In this document: positions 1-15,900 of the stretch, one piece after another
Layout: each line of letters begins with the position of its first letter
Numbering within the stretch: the first letter of the stretch is position 1
Assembly (NCBI GenBank): GCA_964057225.1
Contig: OZ059900.1
Location: forward strand, 10,488,501 to 10,552,500
Direction: 5' to 3'
DNA from: Auanema rhodensis
Taxonomy: Eukaryota; Nematoda; Chromadorea; Rhabditida; Rhabditidae
Length of the DNA stretch: 64,000 nt
Program-made: the position numbers and the translations under genes
Notes under the pieces: model-generated
Database searches by the model: none
The model's input: only the letters and a program-made list of their open reading frames with translations
Told to the model about the DNA's origin: nothing

Positions 1-319
1 GGGTTGTAATATCTACAGCCTTCTTTAAAGAAAACAGCGGATTCAAAAGAAATAAAATAAACTGTAGTTTGCTTTCATCTACAGTATGTATAGTTACATA
101 TATACATATAATTAACTTCCATATGATTACGTACATTTCGGGAGAGTGAGATATGGTTACCGAAAACTCGAATGATATACGGATATCACCATCATAGGCC
201 ATGTTGCATGATGTTATACAGTCAACTTCTCTGGTTCCTTTGCAATATTCCGTGAAAATCTTTCGCCTTTTACTAAAGATTTCCGTGCATAGGGACGCAT
301 ATGAGTATCTTTCTTTTTG

Positions 320-690
320 GAATCCCCTCGAAAGAGCGGGACATCAGCATATCAAAGCTTCAGATATAACAGGGTTGTAATATCTACAGCCTTCTTTAAA
401 GAAAACAGCGGATTCAAAAGAAATAAAATAAACTGTAGTTTGCTTTCATCTACAGTATGTATAGTTACATATATACATATAATTAACTTCCATATGATTA
501 CGTACATTTCGGGAGAGTGAGATATGGTTACCGAAAACTCGAATGATATACGGATATCACCATCATAGGCCATGTTGCATGATGTTATACAGTCAACTTC
601 TCTGGTTCCTTTGCAATATTCCGTGAAAATCTTTCGCCTTTTACTAAAGATTTCCGTGCATAGGGACGCATATGAGTATCTTTCTATTTG
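320..690 (+). repeat. Representative satellite monomer
   Basis: One complete 371-bp unit, taken from GGAATCCCC to the base before the next one. In order it holds: a GC-richer box (CGAAAGAGCGGGACATCAG); TTCAGATATAACAGGGTTG; the 12-bp perfect palindrome TTCTTTAAAGAA; an A-rich run (AAAAGAAATAAAATAAACTG); an inverted repeat ACTGTAG-N11-CTACAGT; TA-rich sequence around ATATATACATATAATTAAC; TACGTACATTTCGGGAGAGTG; ATACGGATATCACC; and a pyrimidine-rich end (CTTTCGCCTTTTACTAAAG, then TATCTTTCTTTTT). The T-run before GGAATC is the main length-variable site. I do not recognise the family. Confidence 0.95.
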
Positions 691-3600
691 GAATCCCCTC
701 GAAAGAGCGGGACATCAGCATATCAAAGCTTCAGATATAACAGGGTTGTAATATCTACAGCCTTCTTTAAAGAAAACAGCGGATTCAAAAGAAATAAAAT
801 AAACTGTAGTTTGCTTTCATCTACAGTATGTATAGTTACATATATACATATAATTAACTTCCATATGATTACGTACATTTCGGGAGAGTGAGATATGGTT
901 ACCGAAAACTCGAATGATATACGGATATCACCATCATAGGCCATGTTGCATGATGTTATACAGTCAACTTCTCTGGTTCCTTTGCAATATTCCGTGAAAA
1001 TCTTTCGCCTTTTACTAAAGATTTCCGTGCATAGGGACGCATATGAGTATCTTTCTTTTTGGAATCCCCTCGAAAGAGCGGGACATCAGCATATCAAAGC
1101 TTCAGATATAACAGGGTTGTAATATCTACAGCCTTCTTTAAAGAAAACAGCGGATTCAAAAGAAATAAAATAAACTGTAGTTTGCTTTCATCTACAGTAT
1201 GTATAGTTACATATATACATATAATTAAGTTCCATGTCATTACGTACATTTCGGGAGAGTGAGATATGGTTACCGAAAACTCGAATGATATACAGATATC
1301 ACCATCATAGGCCATGTTGCATGATGTTATACAGTCAACTTCTCTGGTTCCTTTGCAATATTCCGTGAAAATCTTTCGCCTTTTACTAAAGATTTCCGTG
1401 CATAGGGACGCATATGAGTATCTTTCTTTTTGGAATCCCCTCGAAAGAGCGGGACATCAGCATATCAAAGCTTCAGATATAACAGGGTTGTAATATCTAC
1501 AGCCTTCTTTAAAGAAAACAGCGGATTCAAAAGAAATAAAATAAACTGTAGTTTGCTTTCATCTACAGTATGTATAGTTACATATATACATATAATTAAC
1601 TTCCATATGATTACGTACATTTCGGGAGAGTGAGATATGGTTACCGAAAACTCGAATGATATACGGATATCACCATCATAGGCCATGTTGCATGATGTTA
1701 TACAGTCAACTTCTCTGGTTCCTTTGCAATATTCCGTGAAAATCTTTCGCCTTTTACTAAAGATTTCCGTGCATAGGGACGCATATGAGTATCTTTCTTT
1801 TTGGAATCCCCTTGAAAGAGCGGGACATCAGCATATCAAAGCTTCAGATATAACAGGGTTGTAATATCTACAGCCTTCTTTAAAGAAAACAGCGGATTCA
1901 AAAGAAATAAAATAAACTGTAGTTTGCTTTCATCTACAGTATGTATAGTTACATATATACATATAATTAACTTCCATATGATTACGTACATTTCGGGAGA
2001 GTGAGATATGGTTACCGAAAACTCGAATGATATACGGATATCACCATCATAGGCCATGTTGCATGATGTTATACAGTCAACTTCTCTGGTTCCTTTGCAA
2101 TATTCCGTGAAAATCTTTCGCCTTTTACTAAAGATTTCCGTGCATAGGGACGCATATGAGTATCTTTCTTTTTGGAATCCCCTCGAAAGAGCGGGACATC
2201 AGCATATCAAAGCTTCAGATATAACAGGGTTGTAATATCTACAGCCTTCTTTAAAGAAAACAGCGGATTCAAAAGAAATAAAATAAACTGTAGTTTGCTT
2301 TCATCTACAGTATGTATAGTTACATATATACATATAATTAACTTCCATATGATTACGTACATTTCGGGAGAGTGAGATATGGTTACCGAAAACTCGAATG
2401 ATATACGGATATCACCATCATAGGCCATGTTGCATGATGTTATACAGTCAACTTCTCTGGTTCCTTTGCAATATTCCGTGAAAATCTTTCGCCTTTTACT
2501 AAAGATTTCCGTGCATAGGGACGCATATGAGTATCTTTCTTTTTGGAATCCCCTCGAAAGAGCGGGACATCAGCATATCAAAGCTTCAGATATAACAGGG
2601 TTGTAATATCTACAGCCTTCTTTAAAGAAAACAGCGGATTCAAAAGAAATAAAATAAACTGTAGTTTGCTTTCATCTACAGTATGTATAGTTACATATAT
2701 ACATATAATTAACTTTCATATGATTACGTACATTTCGGGAGAGTGAGATATGGTTACCGAAAACTCGAATGATATACGGATATCACCATCATAGGCCATG
2801 TTGCATGATGTTATACAGTCAACTTCTCTGGTTCCTTTGCAATATTCCGTGAAAATCTTTCGCCTTTTACTAAAGATTTCCGTGCATAGGGACGCATATG
2901 AGTATCTTTCTTTTTGGAATCCCCTCGAAAGAGCGGGACATCAGCATATCAAAGCTTCAGATATAACAGGGTTGTAATATCTACAGCCTTCTTTAAAGAA
3001 AACAGCGGATTCAAAAGAAATAAAATAAACTGTAGTTTGCTTTCATCTACAGTATGTATAGTTACATATATACATATAATTAACTTCCATATGATTACGT
3101 ACATTTCGGGAGAGTGAGATATGGTTACCGAAAACTCGAATGATATACGGATATCACCATCATAGGCCATGTTGCATGATGTTATACAGTCAACTTCTCT
3201 GGTTCCTTTGCAATATTCCGTGAAAATCTTTCGCCTTTTACTAAAGATTTCCGTGCATAGGGACGCATATGAGTATCTTTCTTTTTGGAATCCCCTCGAA
3301 AGAGCGGGACATCAGCATATCAAAGCTTCAGATATAACAGGGTTGTAATATCTACAGCCTTTTTTAAAGAAAACAGCGGATTCAAAAGAAATAAAATAAA
3401 CTGTAGTTTGCTTTCATCTACAGTATGTATAGTTACATATATACATATAATTAACTTCCATATGATTACGTACATTTCGGGAGAGTGAGATATGGTTACC
3501 GAAAACTCGAATGATATACGGATATCACTATCATAGGCCATGTTGCATGATGTTATACAGTCAACTTCTCTGGTTCCTTTGCAATATTCCGTGAAAATCT

Positions 3601-6600
3601 TTCGCCTTTTACTAAAGATTTCCGTGCATAGGGACGCATATGAGTATCTTTCTTTTTGGAATCCCCTCGAAAGAGCGGGACATCAGCATATCAAAGCTTC
3701 AGATATAACAGGGTTGTAATATCTACAGCCTTCTTTAAAGAAAACAGCGGATTCAAAAGAAATAAAATAAACTGTAGTTTGCTTTCATCTACAGTACGTA
3801 TAGTTACATATATACATATAATCAACTTCCATATGATTACGTACATTTCGGGAGAGTGAGATATGGTTACCGACAACTCGAATGATATACGGATATCACC
3901 ATCATAGGCCATGTTGCATGATGTTATACAGTCAACTTCTCTGGTTCCTTTGCAATATTCCGTGAAAATCTTTCGCCTTTTACTAAAGATTTCCGTGCAT
4001 AGGGACGCATATGAGTATCTTTCTTTTTGGAATCCCCTCGAAAGAGCGGGACATCAGCATATCAAAGCTTCAGATATAACAGGGTTGTAATATCTACAGC
4101 CTTCTTTAAAGAAAACAGCGGATTCAAAAGAAATAAAATAAACTGTAGTTTGCTTTCATCTACAGTATGTATAGTTACATATATACATATAATTAACTTC
4201 TATATGATTACGTACGTTTCGGGAGAGTGAGATATGGTTACCGAAAACTCGAATGATATACGGATATCACCATCATAGGCCATGTTGCATGATGTTATAC
4301 AGTCAACTTCTCTGGTTCCTTTGCAATATTCCGTGAAAATCTTTCGCCTTTTACTAAAGATTTCCGTGCATAGGGACGCATATGAGTATCTTTCTTTTTG
4401 GAATCCCCTCGAAAGAGCGGGACATCAGCATATCAAAGCTTCAGATATAACAGGGTTGTAATATCTACAGCCTTCTTTAAAGAAAACAGCGGATTCAAAA
4501 GAAATAAAATAAACTGTAGTTTGCTTTCATCTACAGTATGTATAGTTACATATATACATATAATTAACTTCTATATGATTACGTACGTTTCGGGAGAGTG
4601 AGATATGGTTACCGAAAACTCGAATGATATACGGATATCACCATCATAGGCCATGTTGCATGATGTTATACAGTCAACTTCTCTGGTTCCTTTGCAATAT
4701 TCCGTGAAAATCTTTCGCCTTTTACTAAAGATTTCCGTGCATAGGGACGCATATGAGTATCTTTCTTTTTGGAATCCCCTCGAAAGAGCGGGACATCAGC
4801 ATATCAAAGCTTCAGATATAACAGGGTTGTAATATCTACAGCCTTCTTTAAAGAAAACAGCGGATTCAAAAGAAATAAAATAAACTGTAGTTTGCTTTCA
4901 TCTACAGTATGTATAGTTACATATATACATATAATTAACTTCCATATGATTACGTACATTTCGGGAGAGTGAGATATGGTTACCGAAAACTCGAATGATA
5001 TACGGATATCACTATCATAGGCCATGTTGCATGATGTTATACAGTCAACTTCTCTGGTTCCTTTGCAATATTCCGTGAAAATCTTTCGCCTTTTACTAAA
5101 AATTTCCGTGCATAGGGACGCATATGAGTATCTTTCTTTTTGGAATCCCCTCGAAAGAGCGGGACATCAGCATATCAAAGCTTCAGATATAACAGGGTTG
5201 TAATATCTACAGCCTTCTTTAAAGAAAACAGCGGATTCAAAAGAAATAAAATAAACTGTAGTTTGCTTTCATCTACAGTATGTATAGTTACATATATACA
5301 TATAATTAACTTCTATATGATTACGTACATTTCGGGAGAGTGAGATATGGTTACCGAAAACTCGAATGATATACGGATATCACCATCATAGGCCATGTTG
5401 CATGATGTTATACAGTCAACTTCTCTGGTTCCTTTGCAATATTCCGTGAAAATCTTTCGCCTTTTACTAAAGATTTCCGTGCATAGGGACGCATATGAGT
5501 ATCTTTCTTTTTGGAATCCCCTCGAAAGAGCGGGACATCAGCATATCAAAGCTTCTGATAAAACAGGGTTGTAATATCTACAGCCTTCTTTAAAGAAAAC
5601 AGCGGATTCAAAAGAAATAAAATAAACTGTAGTTTGCTTTCATCTACAGTATGTATAGTTACATATATACATATAATTAACTTCCATATGATTACGTACA
5701 TTTCGGGAGAGTGAGATATGGTTACCGAAAACTCGAATGATATACAGATATCACCATCATAGGCCATGTTGCATGATGTTATACAGTCAACTTCTCTGGT
5801 TCCTTTGCAATATTCCGTGAAAATCTTTCGCCTTTTACTAAAGATTTCCGTGCATAGGGACGCATATGAGTATCTTTCTTTTTGGAATCCCCTCGAAAGA
5901 GCGGGACATCAGCATATCAAAGCTTCAGATATAACAGGGTTGTAATATCTACAGCCTTCTTTAAAGAAAACAGCGGATTCAAAAGAAATAAAATAAACTG
6001 TAGTTTGCTTTCATCTACAGTATGTATAGTTACATGTATACATATAATTAACTTCCATATGATTACGTACATTTCGGGAGAGTGAGATATGGTTACCGAA
6101 AACTCGAATGATATACGGATATCACCATCATAGGCCATGTTGCATGATGTTATACAGTCAACTTCTCTGGTTCCTTTGCAATATTCCGTGAAAATCTTTC
6201 GCCTTTTACTAAAGATTTCCGTGCATAGGGACGCATATGAGTATCTTTCTTTTTGGAATCCCCTCGAAAGAGCGGGACATCAGCATATCAAAGCTTCAGA
6301 TATAACAGGGTTGTAATATCTACAGCCTTCTTTAAAGAAAACAGCGGATTCAAAAGAAATAAAATAAACTGTAGTTTGCTTTATCTACAGTATGTATAGT
6401 TACATATATACATATAATTAACTTCCATATGATTACGTACATTTCGGGAGAGTGAGATATGGTTACCGAAAACTCGAATGATATACGGATATCACTATTA
6501 TAGGCCATGTTGCATGATGTTATACAGTCAACTTCTCTGGTTCCTTTGCAATATTCCGTGAAAATCTTTCGCCTTTTACTAAAGATTTCCGTGCATAGGG

Positions 6601-9600
6601 ACGCATATGAGTATCTTTCTTTTTGGAATCCCCTCGAAAGAGCGGGACATCAGCATATCAAAGCTTCAGATATAACAGGGTTGTAATATCTACAGCCTTC
6701 TTTAAAGAAAACAGCGGATTCAAAAGAAATAAAATAAACTGTAGTTTGCTTTCATCTACAGTATGTATAGTTACATATATACATATAATTAACTTCCATA
6801 TGATTACGTACATTTCGGGAGAGTGAGATATGGTTACCGAAAACTCGAATGATATACGGATATCACCATCATAGGCCATGTTGCATGATGTTATACAGTC
6901 AACTTCTCTGGTTCCTTTGCAATATTCCGTGAAAATCTTTCGCCTTTTACTAAAGATTTCCGTGCATAGGGACGCATATGAGTATCTTTCTTTTTGGAAT
7001 CCCCTCGAGAGAGCGGGACATCAGCATATCAAAGCTTCTGATAAAACAGGGTTGTAATATCTACAGCCTTCTTTAAAGAAAACAGCGGATTCAAAAGAAA
7101 TAAAATAAACTGTAGTTTGCTTTCATCTACAGTATGTATAGTTACTTATATACATATAATTAACTTCTATATGATTACGTACATTTCGGGAGAGTGAGAT
7201 ATGGTTACCGAAAACTCGAATGATATACGGATGTCACCATCATAGGCCATGTTGCATGATGTTATACAGTCAACTTCTCTGGTTCCTTTGCAATATTCCG
7301 TGAAAATCTTTCGCCTTTTACTAAAGATTTCCGTGCAAAGGGACGCATATGAGTATCTTTCTTTTTGGAATCCCCTCGAAAGAGCGGGACATCAGCATAT
7401 CAAAGCTTCAGATATAACAGGGTTGTAATATCTACAGCCTTCTTTAAAGAAAACAGCGGATTCAAAAGAAATAAAATAAACTGTAGTTTGCTTTCATCTA
7501 CAGTATGTATAGTTACTTATATACATATAATTAACTTCTATATGATTACGTACATTTCGGGAGAGTGAGATATGGTTACCGAAAACTCGAATGATATACG
7601 GATGTCACCATCATAGGCCATGTTGCATGATGTTATACAGTCAACTTCTCTGGTTCCTTTGCAATATTCCGTGAAAATCTTTCGCCTTTTACTAAAGATT
7701 TCCGTGCAAAGGGACGCATATGAGTATCTTTCTTTTTGGAATCCCCTCGAAAGAGCGGGACATCAGCATATCAAAACTTCAGATATAACAGGGTTGTAAT
7801 ATCTACAGCCTTCTTTAAAGAAAACAGCGGATTCAAAAGAAATAAAATAAACTGTAGTTTGCTTTCATCTACAGTATGTATAGTTACTTATATACATATA
7901 ATTAACTTCTATATGATTACGTACATTTCGGGAGAGTGAGATATGGTTACCGAAAACTCGAATGATATACGGATATCACCATCATAGGCCATGTTGCATG
8001 ATGTTATACAGTCAACTTCTCTGGTTCCTTTGCAATATTCCGTGAAAATCTTTCGCCTTTTACTAAAGATTTCCGTGCATAGGGACGCATATGAGTATCT
8101 TTTTTTTTTGGAATCCCCTCGAAAGAGCGGGACATCAGCATATCAAAGCTTCAGATATAACAGGGTTGTAATATCTACAGCCTTCTTTAAAGAAAACAGC
8201 GGATTCAAAAGAAATAAAATAAACTGTAGTTTGCTTTCATCTACAGTATGTATAGTTACATATATACATATAATTAACTTCCATATGATTACGTACATTT
8301 CGGGAGAGTGAGATATGGTTACCGAAAACTCGAATGATATACGGATATCACTATTATAGGCCATGTTGCATGATGTTATACAGTCAACTTCTCTGGTTCC
8401 TTTGCAATATTCCGTGAAAATCTTTCGCCTTTTACTAAAGATTTCCGTGCATAGGGACGCATATGAGTATCTTTCTTTTTGGAATCCCCTCGAAAGAGCG
8501 GGACATCAGCATATCAAAGCTTCAGATATAACAGGGTTGTAATATCTACAGCCTTCTTTAAAGAAAACAGCGGATTCAAAAGAAATAAAATAAACTGTAG
8601 TTTGCTTTCATCTACAGTATGTATAGTTACATATATACATATAATTAACTTCTATATGATTACGTACATTTCGGGAGAGTGAGATATGGTTACCGAAAAC
8701 TCGAATGATATACGGATATCACTATCATAGGCCATGTTGCATGATGTTATACAGTCAACTTCTCTGGTTCCTTTGCGATATTCCGTGAAAATCTTTCGCC
8801 TTTTACTAAAGATTTCCGTGCATAGGGACGCATATGAGTATCTTTCTTTTTGGAATTCCCTCGAAAGAGCGGGACATCAGCATATCAAAGCTTCAGATAT
8901 AACAGGGTTGTAATATCTACAGCCTTCTTTAAAGAAAACAGCGGATTCAAATGAAATAAAATAAACTGTAGTTTGCTTTCATCTACAGTATGTATAGTTA
9001 CATATATACATATAATTAACTTCCATATGATTACGTACATTTCGGGAGAGTGAGATATGGTTACCGAAAACTCGAATGATATACGGATATCACTATTATA
9101 GGCCATGTTGCATGATGTTATACAGTCAACTTCTCTGGTTCCTTTGCAATATTCCGTGAAAATCTTTCGCCTTTTACTAAAGATTTCCGTGCATAGGGAC
9201 GCATATGAGTATCTTTCTTTTTGGAATCCCCTCGAAAGAGCGGGACATCAGCATATCAAAGCTTCAGATATAACAGGGTTGTAATATCTACAGCCTTCTT
9301 TAAAGAAAACAGCGGATTCAAAAGAAATAAAATAAACTGTAGTTTGCTTTCATCTACAGTATGTATAGTTACATATATACATATAATTAACTTCCATATG
9401 ATTACGTACATTTCGGGAGAGTGAGATATGGTTACCGAAAACTCGAATGATATACGGATATCACCATCATAGGCCATGTTGCATGATGTTATACAGTCAA
9501 CTTCTCTGGTTCCTTTGCAATATTCCGTGAAAATCTTTCGCCTTTTACTAAAGATTTCCGTGCATAGGGACGCATATGAGTATCTTTCTTTTTGGAATCC

Positions 9601-9962
9601 CCTCGAGAGAGCGGGACATCAGCATATCAAAGCTTCTGATAAAACAGGGTTGTAATATCTACAGCCTTCTTTAAAGAAAACAGCGAATTCAAAAGAAATA
9701 AAATAAACTGTAGTTTGCTTTCATCTACAGTATGTATAGTTACATATATACATATAATTAACTTCTATATGATTACGTACATTTCGGGAGAGTGAGATAT
9801 GGTTACCGAAAACTCGAATGATATACGGATATCACCATCATAGGCCATGTTACATGATGTTATACAGTCAACTTCTCTGGTTCCTTTGCAATATTCCGTG
9901 AAAATCTTTCGCCTTTTACTAAAGATTTCCGTGCATAGGGACGCATATGAGTATCTTTCTTT

Positions 9963-12900
9963 TTGGAATCCCCTCGAAAGAGCGGGACATCAGCATATCA
10001 AAGCTTCAGATATAACAGGGTTGTAATATCTACAGCCTTCTTTAAAGAAAACAGCGGATTCAAAAGAAATAAAATAAACTGTAGTTTGCTTTCATCTACA
10101 GTATGTATAGTTACATATATACATATAATTAACTTCCATATGATTACGTACATTTCGGGAGAGTGAGATATGGTTACCGAAAACTCGAATGATATACGGA
10201 TATCACTATCATAGGCCATGTTGCATGATGTTATACAGTCAACTTCTCTGGTTCCTTTGCAATATTCCGTGAAAATCTTTCGCCTTTTACTAAAGATTTC
10301 CGTGCATAGGGACGCATATGAGTATCTTTCTTTTTGGAATCCCCTCGAAAGAGCGGGACATCAGCATATCAAAGCTTCAGATATAACAGGGTTGTAATAT
10401 CTACAGCCTTCTTTAAAGAAAACAGCGGATTCAAAAGAAATAAAATAAACTGTAGTTTGCTTTCATCTACAGTACGTATAGTTACATATATACATATAAT
10501 CAACTTCCATATGATTACGTACATTTCGGGAGAGTGAGATATGGTTACCGACAACTCGAATGATATACGGATATCACCATCATAGGCCATGTTGCATGAT
10601 GTTATACAGTCAACTTCTCTGGTTCCTTTGCAATATTCCGTGAAAATCTTTCGCCTTTTACTAAAGATTTCCGTGCATAGGGACGCATATGAGTATCTTT
10701 CTTTTTGGAATCCCCTCGAAAGAGCGGGACATCAGCATATCAAAGCTTCAGATATAACAGGGTTGTAATATCTACAGCCTTCTTTAAAGAAAACAGCGGA
10801 TTCAAATGAAATAAAATAAACTGTAGTTTGCTTTCATCTACAGTATGTATAGTTACATATATACATATAATTAACTTCCATATGATTACGTACATTTCGG
10901 GAGAGTGAGATATGGTTACCGAAAACTCGAATGATATACGGATATCACCATCATAGGCCATGTTGCATGATGTTATACAGTCAACTTCTCTGGTTCCTTT
11001 GCAATATTCCGTGAAAATCTTTCGCCTTTTACTAAAGATTTCCGTGCATAGGGACGCATATGAGTATCTTTCTTTTTGGAATCCCCTCGAAAGAGCGGGA
11101 CATCAGCATATCAAAGCTTCAGATATAACAGGGTTGTAATATCTACAGCCTTCTTTAAAGAAAACAGCGGATTCAAAAGAAATAAAATAAACTGTAGTTT
11201 GCTTTCATCTACAGTATGTATAGTTACATATATACATATAATTAACTTCCATATGATTACGTACATTTCGGGAGAGTGAGATATGGTTACCGAAAACTCG
11301 AATGATATACGGATATCACTATTATAGGCCATGTTGCATGATGTTATACAGTCAACTTCTCTGGTTCCTTTGCAATATTCCGTGAAAATCTTTCGCCTTT
11401 TACTAAAGATTTCCGTGCATAGGGACGCATATGAGTATCTTTCTTTTTGGAATCCCCTCGAAAGAGCGGGACATCAGCATATCAAAGCTTCAGATATAAC
11501 AGGGTTGTAATATCTACAGCCTTCTTTAAAGAAAACAGCGGATTCAAAAGAAATAAAATAAACTGTAGTTTGCTTTCATCTACAGTATGTATAGTTACAT
11601 ATATACATATAATTAACTTCCATATGATTACGTACATTTCGGGAGAGTGAGATATGGTTACCGAAAACTCGAATGATATACGGATATCACCATCATAGGC
11701 CATGTTACATGATGTTATACAGTCAACTTCTCTGGTTCCTTTGCAATATTCCGTGAAAATCTTTCGCCTTTTACTAAAGATTTCCGTGCATAGGGACGCA
11801 TATGAGTATCTTTCTTTTTGGAATCCCCTCGAAAGAGCGGGACATCAGCATATCAAAGCTTCAGATATAACAGGGTTGTAATATCTACAGCCTTCTTTAA
11901 AGAAAACAGCGGATTCAAAAGAAATAAAATAAACTGTAGTTTGCTTTCATCTACAGTATGTATAGTTACATATATACATATAATTAACTTCCATATGATT
12001 ACGTACATTTCGGGAGAGTGAGATATGGTTACCGAAAACTCGAATGATATACGGATATCACTATCATAGGCCATGTTGCATGATGTTATACAGTCAACTT
12101 CTCTGGTTCCTTTGCAATATTCCGTGAAAATCTTTCGCCTTTTACTAAAGATTTCCGTGCATAGGGACGCATATGAGTATCTTTCTTTTTGGAATCCCCT
12201 CGAAAGAGCGGGACATCAGCATATCAAAGCTTCAGATATAACAGGGTTGTAATATCTACAGCCTTCTTTAAAGAAAACAGCGGATTCAAAAGAAATAAAA
12301 TAAACTGTAGTTTGCTTTCATCTACAGTATGTATAGTTACATATATACATATAATTAACTTCCATATGATTACGTACATTTCGGGAGAGTGAGATATGGT
12401 TACCGAAAACTCGAATGATATACGGATATCACCATCATAGGCCATGTTGCATGATGTTATACAGTCAACTTCTCTGGTTCCTTTGCAATATTCCGTGAAA
12501 ATCTTTCGCCTTTTACTAAAGATTTCCGTGCATAGGGACGCATATGAGTATCTTTCTTTTTGGAATCCCCTCGAGAGAGCGGGACATCAGCATATCAAAG
12601 CTTCTGATAAAACAGGGTTGTAATATCTACAGCCTTCTTTAAAGAAAACAGCGAATTCAAAAGAAATAAAATAAACTGTAGTTTGCTTTCATCTACAGTA
12701 TGTATAGTTACATATATACATATAATTAACTTCCATATGATTACGTACATTTCGGGAGAGTGAGATATGGTTACCGAAAACTCGAATGATATACGGATAT
12801 CACCATCATAGGCCATGTTACATGATGTTATACAGTCAACTTCTCTGGTTCCTTTGCAATATTCCGTGAAAATCTTTCGCCTTTTACTAAAGATTTCCGT

Positions 12901-15900
12901 GCATAGGGACGCATATGAGTATCTTTCTTTTTGGAATCCCCTCGAAAGAGCGGGACATCAGCATATCAAAGCTTCAGATATAACAGGGTTGTAATATCTA
13001 CAGCCTTCTTTAAAGAAAACAGCGGATTCAAAAGAAATAAAATAAACTGTAGTTTGCTTTCATCTACAGTATGTATAGTTACATATATACATATAATTAA
13101 CTTCCATATGATTACGTACATTTCGGGAGAGTGAGATATGGTTACCGAAAACTCGAATGATATACGGATATCACTATCATAGGCCATGTTGCATGATGTT
13201 ATACAGTCAACTTCTCTGGTTCCTTTGCAATATTCCGTGAAAATCTTTCGCCTTTTACTAAAGATTTCCGTGCATAGGGACGCATATGAGTATCTTTCTT
13301 TTTGGAATCCCCTCGAGAGAGCGGGACATCAGCATATCAAAGCTTCTGATAAAACAGGGTTGTAATATCTACAGCCTTCTTTAAAGAAAACAGCGAATTC
13401 AAAAGAAATAAAATAAACTGTAGTTTGCTTTCATCTACAGTATGTATAGTTACATATATACATATAATTAAGTTCCATATGATTACGTACATTTCGGGAG
13501 AGTGAGATATGGTTACCGAAAACTCGAATGATATACGGATATCACCATCATAGGCCATGTTACATGATGTTATACAGTCAACTTCTCTGGTTCCTTTGCA
13601 ATATTCCGTGAAAATCTTTCGCCTTTTACTAAAGATTTCCGTGCATAGGGACGCATATGAGTATCTTTCTTTTTGGAATCCCCTCGAAAGAGCGGGACAT
13701 CAGCATATCAAAGCTTCAGATATAACAGGGTTGTAATATCTACAGCCTTCTTTAAAGAAAACAGCGGATTCAAAAGAAATAAAATAAACTGTAGTTTGCT
13801 TTCATCTACAGTATGTATAGTTACATATATACATATAATTAACTTCCATATGATTACGTACATTTCGGGAGAGTGAGATATGGTTACCGAAAACTCGAAT
13901 GATATACGGATATCACTATCATAGGCCATGTTGCATGATGTTATACAGTCAACTTCTCTGGTTCCTTTGCAATATTCCGTGAAAATCTTTCGCCTTTTAC
14001 TAAAGATTTCCGTGCATAGGGACGCATATGAGTATCTTTCTTTTTGGAATCCCCTCGAAAGAGCGGGACATCAGCATATCAAAGCTTCAGATATAACAGG
14101 GTTGTAATATCTACAGCCTTCTTTAAAGAAAACAGCGGATTCAAAAGAAATAAAATAAACTGTAGTTTGCTTTCATCTACAGTACGTATAGTTACATATA
14201 TACATATAATCAACTTCCATATGATTACGTACATTTCGGGAGAGTGAGATATGGTTACCGACAACTCGAATGATATACGGATATCACCATCATAGGCCAT
14301 GTTGCATGATGTTATACAGTCAACTTCTCTGGTTCCTTTGCAATATTCCGTGAAAATCTTTCGCCTTTTACTAAAGATTTCCGTGCATAGGGACGCATAT
14401 GAGTATCTTTCTTTTTGGAATCCCCTCGAAAGAGCGGGACATCAGCATATCAAAGCTTCAGATATAACAGGGTTGTAATATCTACAGCCTTCTTTAAAGA
14501 AAACAGCGGATTCAAATGAAATAAAATAAACTGTAGTTTGCTTTCATCTACAGTATGTATAGTTACATATATACATATAATTAACTTCCATATGATTACG
14601 TACATTTCGGGAGAGTGAGATATGGTTACCGAAAACTCGAATGATATACGGATATCACCATCATAGGCCATGTTGCATGATGTTATACAGTCAACTTCTC
14701 TGGTTCCTTTGCAATATTCCGTGAAAATCTTTCGCCTTTTACTAAAGATTTCCGTGCATAGGGACGCATATGAGTATCTTTCTTTTTGGAATCCCCTCGA
14801 AAGAGCGGGACATCAGCATATCAAAGCTTCAGATATAACAGGGTTGTAATATCTACAGCCTTCTTTAAAGAAAACAGCGGATTCAAAAGAAATAAAATAA
14901 ACTGTAGTTTGCTTTCATCTACAGTATGTATAGTTACATATATACATATAATTAACTTCCATATGATTACGTACATTTCGGGAGAGTGAGATATGGTTAC
15001 CGAAAACTCGAATGATATACGGATATCACTATTATAGGCCATGTTGCATGATGTTATACAGTCAACTTCTCTGGTTCCTTTGCAATATTCCGTGAAAATC
15101 TTTCGCCTTTTACTAAAGATTTCCGTGCATAGGGACGCATATGAGTATCTTTCTTTTTGGAATCCCCTCGAAAGAGCGGGACATCAGCATATCAAAGCTT
15201 CAGATATAACAGGGTTGTAATATCTACAGCCTTCTTTAAAGAAAACAGCGGATTCAAAAGAAATAAAATAAACTGTAGTTTGCTTTCATCTACAGTATGT
15301 ATAGTTACATATATACATATAATTAACTTCCATATGATTACGTACATTTCGGGAGAGTGAGATATGGTTACCGAAAACTCGAATGATATACGGATATCAC
15401 CATCATAGGCCATGTTACATGATGTTATACAGTCAACTTCTCTGGTTCCTTTGCAATATTCCGTGAAAATCTTTCGCCTTTTACTAAAGATTTCCGTGCA
15501 TAGGGACGCATATGAGTATCTTTCTTTTTGGAATCCCCTCGAAAGAGCGGGACATCAGCATATCAAAGCTTCAGATATAACAGGGTTGTAATATCTACAG
15601 CCTTCTTTAAAGAAAACAGCGGATTCAAAAGAAATAAAATAAACTGTAGTTTGCTTTCATCTACAGTATGTATAGTTACATATATACATATAATTAACTT
15701 CCATATGATTACGTACATTTCGGGAGAGTGAGATATGGTTACCGAAAACTCGAATGATATACGGATATCACTATCATAGGCCATGTTGCATGATGTTATA
15801 CAGTCAACTTCTCTGGTTCCTTTGCAATATTCCGTGAAAATCTTTCGCCTTTTACTAAAGATTTCCGTGCATAGGGACGCATATGAGTATCTTTCTTTTT

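Noticed and set aside
320-345. CENP-B-box-like sequence (TCGAAAGAGCGGG) in the monomer
   Set aside because: The mammalian box needs TTCG, seven bases including an A, then CGGG. Here the first T is missing and the spacer is six bases; the similarity is probably chance.
320-690. Hammerhead ribozyme in the satellite (CTGATG on the minus strand)
   Set aside because: The catalytic core CTGANGA and the CGAAA element are not both present at the right spacing on either strand. CTGATGTCC lacks the needed A, and CTTCTGATAAAAC in variant monomers lacks the G.
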